The notes under the pieces: generated by a model | The model's database searches: none | What the model was told of the DNA's origin: nothing | The model's input: the letters and a program-made list of their open reading frames with translations, nothing else | Source: an uncultured Paraprevotella sp. | Lineage (GTDB): Bacteria; Bacteroidota; Bacteroidia; Bacteroidales; Bacteroidaceae | Assembly (NCBI GenBank): GCA_944321345.1 | Contig: CALUKY010000021.1 | Location: 1-41,997 of the forward strand | Direction: 5' to 3' | DNA length: 41,997 bases | Position numbers and translations under genes: made by a program | Part shown: positions 24,871-33,291 of the stretch, in pieces | How positions within the stretch are numbered: position 1 is the first letter of the stretch | Layout of the letters: the number at the start of each line of letters is the position of its first letter

Positions 24871-25266
24871 ATGAACGAATTGAATCTGGCCACACCGGCC
24901 CTTCTGTTTTCCGCCATATCGCTCATCATGCTGGCCTACACCAACCGCTTTTTGTCCTATGCCCAGCTGATCCGCACCCTGAAGGAACAATATATGAAGC
25001 AGCACTCCGAAGTGACTGCCGCCCAGATCGCCAACCTGCGCAAACGCCTGTATCTGACACGCAGCATGCAGATTACCGGCATCAGCAGTCTGCTTTTCTG
25101 TGTCGTTTCCATGTTCCTGATTTATGTCGGCATGCACCTTCTTTCGGTCTACGTCTTCGGTCTGGCCCTTTTGCTGCTCATCATTTCTTTGGGCCTGTCC
25201 GTGTGGGAAATCCAGATTTCCGTCAAGGCTCTGGACATTCACCTTAAGGATATGGAGAATTCATGA
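24871..25266 (+). CDS. DUF2721-family membrane protein
   Basis: 131-residue small inner-membrane protein. Hydrophobic segment at residues 6-24 (LATPALLFSAISLIMLAYTNRF), a conserved cytoplasmic helix rich in Gln/Arg/Leu (YAQLIRTLKEQYMKQHSEV, QIANLRKRLYLTRSMQI), and two further membrane segments between about 68 and 115, ending in a charged helix (EIQISVKALDIHLKDMEN). This layout, and the L-R-K-R-L-x-L motif, is that of DUF2721. Function unknown. It overlaps the next gene by 4 bp (ATGA), so the two products are probably made together. Confidence 0.85.
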   Translation: MNELNLATPALLFSAISLIMLAYTNRFLSYAQLIRTLKEQYMKQHSEVTAAQIANLRKRLYLTRSMQITGISSLLFCVVSMFLIYVGMHLLSVYVFGLALLLLIISLGLSVWEIQISVKALDIHLKDMENS

Positions 25267-27476
25267 AAATCTCCCGTTTCCATAGTATTCTGAGTCACGC
25301 GATCAGACATCTGCTTCCGCTTATTCTGATTGTGTTCCCCTTAGTGTGCCATGGACAAACTCCCATTACCTCGATCGATACCTTAATGAGCCGGCTATAT
25401 ACTGCGGCTCCCATATATAAAGATACCATTCAGGAATTCCGGGCCCACATGTATGTACGTGCCTTGCTGAATATCGACCAGAAAAATTTTCTGTTCCGTT
25501 ATCTCCCTCAGGTACTGCACAGCGATAAGGATGTCAACCAGTATCTTCTGGAAACGTATCGCGACATCCATTATACCTATCCGTCGATTTACGATCAGAA
25601 GCTCCGTTACATAAACGGAACTCTGCGCGATCACAAGCACATCCCGGGAGTCATCAACTATTTTAACGTAAACATTTACAAGTCCTATCTGGTAGGCGAT
25701 GCCCTGTTGTCTCCTCTGGCCCCCAAAAGCACCCGACACTACACCTACCGTCTGGACTCCATCACCACAGACAGCCTGAGCGGCTATCTGTATCACATCT
25801 CCTTTATCCCCAAGAACAAAAGTTACCAGCTGGTTCGTGGCCATATGGCTGTCAATGACCGGAGTTGGAGTATCCGATCCTTCTTTTTCGAAGGGCGTTC
25901 AGACCTGCTTCGTTTCAAATGCCACATAAAAATGGGAATCCCTGGATGCGCCACCGAATTTCTGCCCGAAGAATACGATATTGAAGCATCCTATGCCCTA
26001 GCCTGGAACAAATTGAGCGGCCGCTACCGTGCCCGTCTGGATTACACAGAGATCAAAACGGAAAAACAGAAAACAAAGGATTATAATCTCTCGGCCAGCT
26101 TCTCGCTCAAATGCGATCCTAGCGCTTATGAATATAATAAAAACCGCTTTGACAGCCTGCGCCCCATTCCCCTGGAATCCTACGAACAGGTCATTTTCAA
26201 GGACTATCAGGAGCGCCAGGAAAAGCAAGAGGAACAGGCAAAGGCAGACAGCTCCATTCATAAAAAGAAGAAAAGGAGTGACAAATTCTGGAAATACATG
26301 GGTAACATCTTTATTGAAGATTACAAATGGAATGTCAACAATCTGGGTACATTCCGCTGCACTCCTTTTGTCAATCCCCTGCTGCTCAGTTACAGCAAAA
26401 GCAACGGTCTGGCCTACCGGCAGGATCTGCGCTACAGCAAGAATTTCCGCAATGCCCAATCCATATATTTTCGCACCCGTTTGGGATACAACTTTACCCG
26501 TAAGGAATTCTACTGGCAAATCACCTCGAACTACAACTATGCTCCGATGCGAGGCGGCAATCTGGAATTCAGTGTGGGTAACGGAAACCGCATCTATAAC
26601 AGCGATGTACTCGAAGATATCCAATCCATGGCAGACACAGCCATCAACTTTGATTTTCTGAATCTGAAATATTTCACCGACTTGAATTTCCAGATCAAAA
26701 ACAGCATCGAACTGTTCAATGGCTTCAATCTGATCACCGGTGTTACCCTGCACCGCCGTACTCCCATAGATCCACCCGACTTCAGTTCCGCAGATTTCTA
26801 CAAGGTTCCGTCTTTAAGTCCGGGTAATGTTATTATGGGACTGATCCGCAAGGAATATATCAGCTTTGCTCCGAATATCCGCATAGAGTGGACTCCGGGA
26901 CTGTACTACTACATCAGTAACCGGAAAAAGATACGGCTGAACTCCCGTTATCCGACCTTTATTCTTGATTACGAGCGAGGGTTGAATCATGTCTTCGGCA
27001 GCACCGGAGTCTATGAACGTCTGGAAGCGGAAGTGCAGCAAACAGTACAACTGGGTGTACGAAGCAAACTCAGCTATCGTATTGGCGGAGGAGGATTTAC
27101 CAACCAGAACGAAACATATTTCGTAGATTTTGCCAATTTGCGAAACAATAACCTTCCCGAGGGATGGACCGACGACATCGGAGGACGTTTTCAGAATCTG
27201 GACAGCCGCTGGTACAATGCGTCCAACTATTATTTCCGGTTCAACACGATTCTGGAAGCCCCGTTTATGCTTTTAAGGCACATCGGTAAATACACCGGCC
27301 ACATCCGTAACGAACGTCTTTACCTGAATTTCCTGACCATGCATCACCTGCCGGCACACATAGAAGTAGGTTATGGCATCGGCACCTTCATCTTCGACAC
27401 AGGTTTGTTTCTCTCCTATAACCGGACCTCACGTTTTGGTGTGGGATATAAATTCACGTTCGAGCTCTTCAATTAG
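25263..27476 (+). CDS. DUF5686-like outer-membrane protein
   Basis: 737 residues with a signal peptide (residues 1-31, ending LVCHGQ). The N-terminal part (about 35-330) has the periplasmic pattern of DUF5686 proteins (DTIQEFRAHMYVRALLNIDQK, SYRLDSITTDSLSGYLYHISFIPKN, VNDRSWSIRSFFF). From about residue 365 to the end alternating aromatic strands follow (RTRLGYNFTRKEFYWQITSNYNYAP, SRFGVGYKFTFEL) and the protein ends in FELFN, which fits an outer-membrane barrel. Many family members carry an N-terminal carboxypeptidase-regulatory-like domain; this one does not. A short Lys/Glu-rich linker (EKQEEQAKADSSIHKKKKRSD) precedes the barrel. Role unknown. Confidence 0.8.
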   Translation: MKISRFHSILSHAIRHLLPLILIVFPLVCHGQTPITSIDTLMSRLYTAAPIYKDTIQEFRAHMYVRALLNIDQKNFLFRYLPQVLHSDKDVNQYLLETYRDIHYTYPSIYDQKLRYINGTLRDHKHIPGVINYFNVNIYKSYLVGDALLSPLAPKSTRHYTYRLDSITTDSLSGYLYHISFIPKNKSYQLVRGHMAVNDRSWSIRSFFFEGRSDLLRFKCHIKMGIPGCATEFLPEEYDIEASYALAWNKLSGRYRARLDYTEIKTEKQKTKDYNLSASFSLKCDPSAYEYNKNRFDSLRPIPLESYEQVIFKDYQERQEKQEEQAKADSSIHKKKKRSDKFWKYMGNIFIEDYKWNVNNLGTFRCTPFVNPLLLSYSKSNGLAYRQDLRYSKNFRNAQSIYFRTRLGYNFTRKEFYWQITSNYNYAPMRGGNLEFSVGNGNRIYNSDVLEDIQSMADTAINFDFLNLKYFTDLNFQIKNSIELFNGFNLITGVTLHRRTPIDPPDFSSADFYKVPSLSPGNVIMGLIRKEYISFAPNIRIEWTPGLYYYISNRKKIRLNSRYPTFILDYERGLNHVFGSTGVYERLEAEVQQTVQLGVRSKLSYRIGGGGFTNQNETYFVDFANLRNNNLPEGWTDDIGGRFQNLDSRWYNASNYYFRFNTILEAPFMLLRHIGKYTGHIRNERLYLNFLTMHHLPAHIEVGYGIGTFIFDTGLFLSYNRTSRFGVGYKFTFELFN

Positions 27477-27488
27477 GCAGTCCAACAT

Positions 27489-27524
27489 CAAGGGGGCGGT
27501 TCACCTCAGCGAACCGCCCCCTTG
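27489..27524. terminator. GC-rich hairpin between DUF5686 gene and cydB
   Basis: CAAGGGGGCGGTTC (27489-27502) and GAACCGCCCCCTTG (27511-27524) form a perfect 14-bp stem with an 8-nt loop between two convergent genes. There is no T-run, so it is a terminator of weaker confidence. Confidence 0.65.
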
Positions 27525-27545
27525 ACATCATTTACTATCCGGTTA

Positions 27546-28694
27546 TCAATAAGTATGTTCTCCGTCATTCATCTCTTTTGCATCAATCTTTTTCCGGTCT
27601 ATGCATCTCCAGGCATAGAAGATATAAGCCAAAACAAAAGGAATCAGCAAAGAAACTACCGACATGGTTTTCAGAGTAAATTCACTGGAACAGCTGTTTG
27701 CCAGCGTCAAAGAACTCTGCAGGTCGGCCGTTGAAGGATAATATGCCGTATGGTTATACCCGGCCAGCAACAGCAGTCCCAACACAGCCAGCACAGTTCC
27801 TGCACCGGTCCACCAGATACCTTTCTTGTATCCAGCACGGAAAACAGTTGCCACGATACCTCCCAACACTCCAGCCACTCCCAACAGGAATATAACAGCC
27901 ACAACCGGCAGTGCCAGCAGATTATGCCAATATTTGAAAGGCTCCATAAACACCCGTCCGCTGTCCGGATCTACGGCAAATCCTTCGGTCAGGAACAGAC
28001 GGATGACAAAAGCAAGAAACAAAAACAGAAATGGCACAGCATTGGCAAATACCGCACGACGTGCTTTTTGATAGATTCCCTCGTCCTGAATATTATTAAT
28101 AAGGTATAAGGCTCCCAAGGTTCTGGATAAAAAAACTACAGCCCATCCCAAAACCATATTCCAACTGTTAGCCAAGGCATCCAGTCCGTGCCAGTTGTTT
28201 CCCCAAGCACTGATCACCGGCATGGCTTCCGTGAGCAGTTGCTCTTTGCTCACGGTAAAATCAGCTCCCGTAAAGAAAGTTGCCACGGCACAGCCTAAAA
28301 AGAAAGGTCCCACGATGCCATTCAGCACCAAAAAGGCACGATAGGTATTCTTACCCAGCAGATTTCCTTTTTTGCTTTGATATTCATAACTCACGGCCTG
28401 CAATACAAAACTGAAAAGAATAACCATCCAGAGCCAGTATGCCCCACCGAAACTGGTACTGTAGAAAAGCGGGAAAGAAGCGAAAAAGGCTCCTCCGAAA
28501 GTTACCAGCGTCGTAAAGGTAAACTCCCATTTACGCCCCGTTGAATTCACGATCATTTTACGTTCGGTTTCATTCTGTCCCAAAGAAAAGATCAGTGCGT
28601 TTCCACCTTGTACAAAAAGCAGAAAAACCAGCAGACCTCCAAGTAAAGACACCAGAAACCACCAATACTCCTGATAAAATACGTAGTCCATCAT
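27546..28694 (-). CDS. cydB: Cytochrome bd ubiquinol oxidase subunit II
   Basis: 382-residue polytopic inner-membrane subunit of the bd-type terminal oxidase. Opening WWFLVSLLGGLLVFLLFVQGGNALIF and the RKWEFTFTTLVTFGGAFFASFPLFYSTSFGGAYWLW block are the conserved first helices; FLGCAVATFFTGADFTV follows. Eight or nine hydrophobic helices can be counted. The C-terminus ends SLLIPFVLAYIFYAWRCIDRK. The start may be the second Met (28691). It follows cydA by 10 bp on the minus strand. With CydA it reduces O2 to water with quinol as donor, at high affinity; in gut Bacteroides bd oxidase permits growth at nanomolar oxygen. Confidence 0.95.
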   Translation of the reverse strand: MMDYVFYQEYWWFLVSLLGGLLVFLLFVQGGNALIFSLGQNETERKMIVNSTGRKWEFTFTTLVTFGGAFFASFPLFYSTSFGGAYWLWMVILFSFVLQAVSYEYQSKKGNLLGKNTYRAFLVLNGIVGPFFLGCAVATFFTGADFTVSKEQLLTEAMPVISAWGNNWHGLDALANSWNMVLGWAVVFLSRTLGALYLINNIQDEGIYQKARRAVFANAVPFLFLFLAFVIRLFLTEGFAVDPDSGRVFMEPFKYWHNLLALPVVAVIFLLGVAGVLGGIVATVFRAGYKKGIWWTGAGTVLAVLGLLLLAGYNHTAYYPSTADLQSSLTLANSCSSEFTLKTMSVVSLLIPFVLAYIFYAWRCIDRKKIDAKEMNDGEHTY

Positions 28695-28704
28695 ATGCTC
28701 CTGT

Positions 28705-30267
28705 TTAAGCTGTTTCTACATCCTTTTCCGGTCCCGTCACAATAGCCTTCATCATAATTCTGATTTCGGCCACCAGAAGTACCGTAAATAAAAATAAAAA
28801 TATAAAGAAAGTAGTCTGCACCGAAGAGGTTTCCAGACTGGAAATGGCGGCATTTACCGGCATCAGATCCTGAATGGCCCAAGGCTGGCGTCCACACTCT
28901 GCTACAACCCATCCGGCTTGCGATGCCAGATAAGCCAAAGGTACGGTCAACATGGCAACCCACTGCATCCATCGCATTCCGGTCAGACGTTTGCGCCAAC
29001 TCAGGAACAGTACCCCTCCAAAGAACAGAATCAGGTAAGCTCCCAGTCCTACCATTACCCGGAAGGCATAGAAACTCAAAGCCACATTCGGAACCAGATC
29101 TCCCGGCTCACGGATATATCCATAACCGAAATAAGGCATATTCTCACGCAGTATCTTCAGCTCCGCAGCGGCCCGCGTCTCATCCTGATTCTTTTTGGCC
29201 TCCCGATAAGCGCCCAAAGCGGCAATAGCCTGCTTGCCACGCTCCATTTTCTCCTGAGCCGACAATGCCACACTACCGTCAGGAAGTGTAAACCCTCCTT
29301 GCAACAGATTATTGATTCCGGGCACATAGGAGTCCTTGTCCCGATAAGCCAGAACCGACAGCATGTTCGGAATCTCTATTTCGGCCATCAAAGGTTTCTC
29401 CGGATCAATCTCTCCGTTTTCCGTACGGTTCAGGATACCGATCGCTACCAGCGAGGCTCCCTTCTGTCCTTCATACAAAGCTTCCATGGCCGCCAGTTTC
29501 ATAGGCTGGTGCTGTGCCACATGATAACCGGACTGATCACCGGTCCAGGCAGTAATCACCGCAGCGAAAAGTCCTACGGCAGCCGCAATCTTCATACTTT
29601 CCAAAGCAAAGCGCTGCTCTCTGCGCTTCCACAGATACCAGGCACTCACCCCGATAACAAATGCGGCTCCCAGAACCCAACTGGAAATCACCGTATGAAA
29701 AAATTTATTCACCGCCACCGGCGAAGTGGCAACAGCCCAGAAATCCACCATTTCATTACGCACCGTATCGGGATTGAACTCCATACCTACAGGATATTGC
29801 ATCCAGGCATTGGCCACAAGGATCCACCAGGCCGAAATGGTCGCTCCCAATCCGGTAAGCCAGGTTGAAGCCAGATGAAATCCCCGGCTCACCTTATTCC
29901 AACCGAAAAACATCACCGCAATGAATGTCGCTTCCATAAAGAAAGCCAGAATACCTTCAATGGCCAGCGGAGCGCCAAAGATATCCCCGACAAACCAGGA
30001 GTAATTGCTCCAGTTCGTACCGAATTCAAATTCAAGGATCAATCCGGTTGCCACTCCTATGGCAAAGTTTATACCGAAGAGCTTCATCCAGAAACGTGCC
30101 GTACGTTTCCAGAACTCATCCTTGGATTTATAATAGAGAGTTTCCATTACTCCCATAATGACCGCCAGTCCTAATGTCAGCGGAACGAAGAGCCAGTGAT
30201 AGATAGCCGTCAGCGCAAACTGCGCTCTGGACCAGTCAATCAAGGCCAAGTCAATAGATTCTTTCAT
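28705..30267 (-). CDS. cydA: Cytochrome bd ubiquinol oxidase subunit I
   Basis: 520-residue haem-carrying subunit. H24 in LTAIYHWLFVPLTLGLA is the predicted haem b595 ligand; the NKFFHTVISSWVLGAAF histidine and the VALSFYAFRVMVGLG methionine correspond to the haem b558 ligands. The quinol-binding Q-loop lies between QPMKLAAMEALYEGQKGAS and PNMLSVLAYRDKDSYVPGINNL and belongs to the short-Q-loop type by length. Helices are in the expected order with a C-terminal single helix (FFIFLFLFTVLLVAEI). Encoded just downstream of the DUF4492 gene and upstream of cydB; together they form the oxidase operon. Confidence 0.97.
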   Translation of the reverse strand: MKESIDLALIDWSRAQFALTAIYHWLFVPLTLGLAVIMGVMETLYYKSKDEFWKRTARFWMKLFGINFAIGVATGLILEFEFGTNWSNYSWFVGDIFGAPLAIEGILAFFMEATFIAVMFFGWNKVSRGFHLASTWLTGLGATISAWWILVANAWMQYPVGMEFNPDTVRNEMVDFWAVATSPVAVNKFFHTVISSWVLGAAFVIGVSAWYLWKRREQRFALESMKIAAAVGLFAAVITAWTGDQSGYHVAQHQPMKLAAMEALYEGQKGASLVAIGILNRTENGEIDPEKPLMAEIEIPNMLSVLAYRDKDSYVPGINNLLQGGFTLPDGSVALSAQEKMERGKQAIAALGAYREAKKNQDETRAAAELKILRENMPYFGYGYIREPGDLVPNVALSFYAFRVMVGLGAYLILFFGGVLFLSWRKRLTGMRWMQWVAMLTVPLAYLASQAGWVVAECGRQPWAIQDLMPVNAAISSLETSSVQTTFFIFLFLFTVLLVAEIRIMMKAIVTGPEKDVETA

Positions 30268-30315
30268 ACGATTCCTTGTTTTGCAGTTAAAAAAATGAAT
30301 GATTCTCTCTATATT

Positions 30316-30534
30316 CTAAGGAGCAAGCCGGTTGATGAGCTGCTCTCCCACAAATTGCGCTTCCAGTCCTTCCTCGGCATGCGTATTCACAAAGTCCGGA
30401 AAGAAAAATATCCGGAGTACCACAAACATCAGGAACAGCTTCACCAGAATAATCAGCCAAAGCACCCGTCCGAGAGTCATCTCCCGAAAGCCCTCATAAT
30501 AAAATGCCCAGACTTTAAAGAAAAATTTTTTCAT
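30316..30534 (-). CDS. DUF4492-family small membrane protein, cyd operon
   Basis: 72-residue protein with one membrane helix (LGRVLWLIILVKLFLMFVVLRIFFFP), preceded by a basic, aromatic N-terminus (KKFFFKVWAFYYEGFREMT) and followed by an outside-acidic tail (DFVNTHAEEGLEAQFVGEQLINRL). This is the DUF4492 family, commonly encoded right before cydA in Bacteroidetes. By position and size it could be an accessory subunit of bd oxidase, as CydX is in E. coli, though the two share no obvious sequence; this is inference. The cyd promoter -7 element is just upstream. Confidence 0.88.
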   Translation of the reverse strand: MKKFFFKVWAFYYEGFREMTLGRVLWLIILVKLFLMFVVLRIFFFPDFVNTHAEEGLEAQFVGEQLINRLAP

Positions 30535-30563
30535 ATCTTGCTCCTTTATACTTCTTCCACCTG

Positions 30564-30571
30564 CAAAGATA
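30564..30571 (-). promoter_or_regulatory. -7 element of the cyd operon promoter
   Basis: Complement reads TATCTTTG (TAnnTTTG), 30 bp before the DUF4492 start. A T-rich stretch upstream, but no exact -33 TTTG. Confidence 0.5.
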
Positions 30572-30591
30572 TGTTTTTTTTTGAGAAAACC

Positions 30592-31776
30592 TTATTTTAT
30601 CAGATATAGACAAACCGGTTTTCCGTTGGCCTCATGGAAATTCAGTTTGAAATTATTTCCGGAAGGATTATAACGCAACAGACAGTTCACACTGCTCGTC
30701 GACGAGAATTTCACTTTCTCCGCCGTACTCAACTGTTCGGCCAGGTTATCGGTCCGGATCCGGAAATCCGCACAAAAGTTGGCATTCAGATCCTCGCTCA
30801 TCAATGTATATAGCGGAATCCAGGAAGCAGAAGAAGCATCTCCACGCACATCATAGGCCAGGTAACCTCCGGTCAGTTCGTCACGCAATCGGTAACGGCT
30901 ACCCTGTTGTTCCAGGACAAATACCGCCGGAGCCACTCCCAGCTCCGTTCTGAATCTGCCGTCGGTCATTACTGCCGGAAGCACCGTTCTATATTTTATC
31001 TCGGGACCATATTTCAGAGACGAAGCGACAAAGGCTGCTCCGGATGCTTCCGGCACCGTGCCCAGCATATATCGTCTGCCGTCACCGATGGCCGTTCCCT
31101 GCTCCACTTGCTGCAACAGAGTCTCATTCAGATAAATCAGAAAAGGCTCCTTCTCCGGAGTTTCATCCGGCAGGTCCGGTTCCTCCGGATCTTCCGGTTC
31201 ACCCGGTTGATCCGGTTCTTGGGGATCCAGAGGTTCCTCTGGTTCCTGAGGGTTTTCAGCCTCATCTTCATCCTGCAGCCATCGGAAACTCTCCATGCTC
31301 CGCACCCCGGTCACACTGAAATACGTTTTGACCAGTCCATGCACCGCAACTCGCTTCCCCAGATTCTCCGGCTGATGAGCCAGACTCAAGGCCGTTTTCC
31401 ACTTATCTGTTTTCAGTTCCACGGGCACACAGAAGTCCGGTTCCATTTCTCCCGGATCATCGGCCAGCAGGATATTACTCTGCACAGCGCCCTCTGCCAT
31501 AAAACTGGCATTTTTCATCGTCCGTTCGGTATATCCCACGATATATCCGGCCACCCAACAGGCTCTGCCCAGGAAGTCACCGGGGCGGAGCAACAGATCA
31601 TTCACCGTAGCGGGAGCCTGCAAGGAACCTTCTCCCGTATCTTCCAACACCAGAGTATCCTCAGGCTGTTCGGTATCCTGCCCTTCGGGGTCTGACTCCG
31701 GAAAGGTAACTTTCTCACAGGACAACCATCCGGCCAGTAAGGCAAATCCGCATAATATTTTCAGAAAGGTCTTCAT
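30592..31776 (-). CDS. DUF6359-like lipoprotein with Glu/Pro-rich linker
   Basis: 394 residues from ATG at 31776. The N-terminus (MKTFLKILCGFALLAGWLSC) is a lipoprotein signal with the lipidated cysteine probably at C20 in WLSCEK; the acidic DPEGQDTEQPED stretch after it fits a surface-exposed Bacteroidetes lipoprotein. Residues about 55-165 match a DUF6359-like OB-type domain (ATVNDLLLRPGDFLGRACWVAGYIVGYT, SNILLADDP, NLGKRVAVHGLVKTYF). Next comes a linker of about 40 residues, nearly all Glu, Pro, Asp and Gln. The C-terminal ~170 residues form a beta-rich domain of unknown type (DELTGGYLAYDVRG, FSSTSSVNCLLRYNPSGNNFKLNF). An ATG 34 codons upstream is not used because it would lie outside the signal. 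Function unknown. Confidence 0.75.
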   Translation of the reverse strand: MKTFLKILCGFALLAGWLSCEKVTFPESDPEGQDTEQPEDTLVLEDTGEGSLQAPATVNDLLLRPGDFLGRACWVAGYIVGYTERTMKNASFMAEGAVQSNILLADDPGEMEPDFCVPVELKTDKWKTALSLAHQPENLGKRVAVHGLVKTYFSVTGVRSMESFRWLQDEDEAENPQEPEEPLDPQEPDQPGEPEDPEEPDLPDETPEKEPFLIYLNETLLQQVEQGTAIGDGRRYMLGTVPEASGAAFVASSLKYGPEIKYRTVLPAVMTDGRFRTELGVAPAVFVLEQQGSRYRLRDELTGGYLAYDVRGDASSASWIPLYTLMSEDLNANFCADFRIRTDNLAEQLSTAEKVKFSSTSSVNCLLRYNPSGNNFKLNFHEANGKPVCLYLIK

Positions 31777-31804
31777 GGTATTCGTTTTTGGCAATCCGGG
31801 ATTT

Positions 31805-31948
31805 CTATTCTTCGGTAAAGGCCCGGTAAATCCTTCGCCAGCGGTCCGGCATATTGCTGTAATAGCGCTTGTATTCAAAAATCAGGTGTCCGTACACCCC
31901 GACAAGGAAAATTCCCCATCCGATCAGAAAATACTTCCAGGTTTCCAT
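31805..31948 (-). CDS. 47-residue putative single-helix membrane protein
   Basis: Small ORF from ATG 31948 to TAG at 31805-31807. It begins METWKYFLIGWGIFLVGVY, giving one membrane helix (about residues 5-25), then a basic, aromatic tail (FEYKRYYSNMPDRWRRIYRAFTEE). Codon choice resembles the flanking genes. It ends 28 bp before the lipoprotein start on the same strand, so the pair may be cotranscribed. A CAAAAATA (TATTTTTG on the minus strand, 31998-32005) 50 bp upstream could be a -7 element. No homologue recalled. Confidence 0.55.
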   Translation of the reverse strand: METWKYFLIGWGIFLVGVYGHLIFEYKRYYSNMPDRWRRIYRAFTEE

Positions 31949-31997
31949 ATTCTACTCATTTAAAGTCCAATAACAGTTCCGTCAAAAAATCCTCTTG

Positions 31998-32005
31998 CAA
32001 AAATA
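31998..32005 (-). promoter_or_regulatory. Possible -7 element for the small ORF/lipoprotein unit
   Basis: Complement reads TATTTTTG, matching TAnnTTTG. No -33 at proper spacing; weak. Confidence 0.35.
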
Positions 32006-32059
32006 CTTTTTTTCAGCAAAAATAATTCATAAAAACAGAAATTAATTTACCGAAAATTC

Positions 32060-32067
32060 TATCTTTG
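32060..32067 (+). promoter_or_regulatory. -7 element of the polysaccharide-locus promoter (upxY)
   Basis: TATCTTTG matches TAnnTTTG exactly; upxY starts at 32101. No inverted repeats flank it that would suggest the invertible promoters seen in B. fragilis capsule loci. Confidence 0.55.
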
Positions 32068-32100
32068 TAATTGATTAACTCAAATAAAAGAACCTGCGAC

Positions 32101-32628
32101 ATGAAAAAATGGTATGCTCTATATGTCAAAATGCACCACGAGAAGAAAATCGCCCAGCGTTTTTGTGAACAGGGCATTGAACATTTTCTTCCGCTTCAAA
32201 CCGTTGTGCGTCAATGGTCCGACCGTAAAAAAAAACTGGAACAAGTGGTCATCCCTATGATGATTTTTGTACATGTCGAAGAGAGTGAACGTATTACTCT
32301 CTTACAGGATCCTTCAGCTCTGAGTTACCTGACCCTGCGCGGCACACGCCACCCGGCCGTTATCCCGGAAAAGGAGATGCAACAGTTTATTTTCATGTTC
32401 GATTTTTCCGATTCGGCCATTCATTTTTGTCAGGATATCCTCACACCCGGTTGTAAGGTCCGTGTCATCAAAGGCCCGTTGCAAGGCCTCGAAGGCGAAC
32501 TGTTCCAGCAGTGCGGAAAGCACGAAGTGGGCATTCTCATCCCTCAGTTGGGCTATGCCACAGTAGAAGTTCCGGTGGGCTATCTGCAGAAGATAGAAGG
32601 ACAAAGCTCCTTTTTTAAGTCTTTTTAA
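32101..32628 (+). CDS. UpxY-family transcription antiterminator (NusG-like)
   Basis: 175-residue NusG-family protein. The NGN domain begins KKWYALYVKMHHEKKIAQRF and continues with EHFLPLQTVVRQWSDRKKKLEQVVIPMMIFVHV; a KOW-type segment follows (LTPGCKVRVIKGPLQGLEGELFQQ). Position at the head of a polysaccharide gene cluster and this layout identify the UpxY group, which prevents early transcription termination in its own capsule operon in B. fragilis. The start is at 32101 (MKKWYAL), not at 32071 (MINSNKR), which lies too close to the -7 box. No upxZ follows, unlike B. fragilis loci. Confidence 0.9.
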   Translation: MKKWYALYVKMHHEKKIAQRFCEQGIEHFLPLQTVVRQWSDRKKKLEQVVIPMMIFVHVEESERITLLQDPSALSYLTLRGTRHPAVIPEKEMQQFIFMFDFSDSAIHFCQDILTPGCKVRVIKGPLQGLEGELFQQCGKHEVGILIPQLGYATVEVPVGYLQKIEGQSSFFKSF

Positions 32629-32659
32629 TTGCCTTGTTTTCTTTTTTTACGTATCTTTG
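32629..32659 (+). promoter_or_regulatory. Internal promoter before rfbC
   Basis: TTG at 32629-32631 and TATCTTTG at 32652-32659 are 20 bp apart. It can drive rfbC and the export genes independently of the upxY transcript. Confidence 0.55.
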
Positions 32660-32685
32660 CCCTGTAATATAAAAACAAAAATGCA

Positions 32686-33258
32686 ATGCAAGTAATTCCA
32701 ACCGGTCTGGAAGGTGTTTTTATTCTTGAGCCTAAGATCTTTACCGACTCCAGAGGGTATTTTTTTGAATCCTTTTCCGAACGTATATTCTGCGAAAAAG
32801 TCAGAAAAATCTCTTTTGTGCAGGACAATGAGAGCAAAAGCAGTTTTGGAGTCGTGCGCGGACTGCATTTCCAGAAACCTCCCTTTACGCAAAGCAAACT
32901 GGTGCGTTGCATCCGGGGATGTGTACTCGATGTGGCTGTAGATATCCGCAAGGGGTCTCCCACTTTCGGCCGGCATATAGCTGTTGAATTGTCCGAAGAA
33001 AATCATCGCCAGCTATTCATTCCCCGTGGTTTTGCCCACGGCTTCAGCGTGTTGACCCCGGAGGTTGTTTTCCAGTATAAGTGTGACAATTATTATGCTC
33101 CGCAGAGCGAAGGTGCCATCGCCTGGAACGACCCGGCTTTGGGCATAGACTGGAAAATTGATCCTTCGGCCATCATTCTTTCCGAAAAGGACAAGCACCA
33201 TCCCACTTTGGCCGAAGCCGACTGGCTTTTCGACTATGAAGAAAATCTTTATCCATAA
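32686..33258 (+). CDS. rfbC: dTDP-4-dehydrorhamnose 3,5-epimerase
   Basis: 190-residue RmlC cupin epimerase acting on dTDP-4-keto-6-deoxyglucose in dTDP-L-rhamnose synthesis. Seen: FTDSRGYFFESFSE (19-32), VVRGLHFQ with the catalytic base H61, LVRCIRGCVLDVAVDIRKGSPTFGR (72-96), IPRGFAHGFSVL (112-123), then the tyrosine-bearing FQYKCDNYY, and the C-terminal SEKDKHHP. Length is normal. No rfbA, rfbB or rfbD is nearby; they must be encoded elsewhere if rhamnose is made. It is second in the locus after upxY. Confidence 0.95.
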   Translation: MQVIPTGLEGVFILEPKIFTDSRGYFFESFSERIFCEKVRKISFVQDNESKSSFGVVRGLHFQKPPFTQSKLVRCIRGCVLDVAVDIRKGSPTFGRHIAVELSEENHRQLFIPRGFAHGFSVLTPEVVFQYKCDNYYAPQSEGAIAWNDPALGIDWKIDPSAIILSEKDKHHPTLAEADWLFDYEENLYP

Positions 33259-33291
33259 ACAAAATTCATTCATTGATTTTAAGAGTAAAAT

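Noticed and set aside
30316-30534. CydX-type subunit by homology
   Set aside because: The position fits, but the sequence is DUF4492-like, longer than CydX and with no visible similarity; only an analogous role can be suggested.
32000-32100. Invertible capsule promoter
   Set aside because: No pair of inverted repeats of meaningful length around the promoter could be found.
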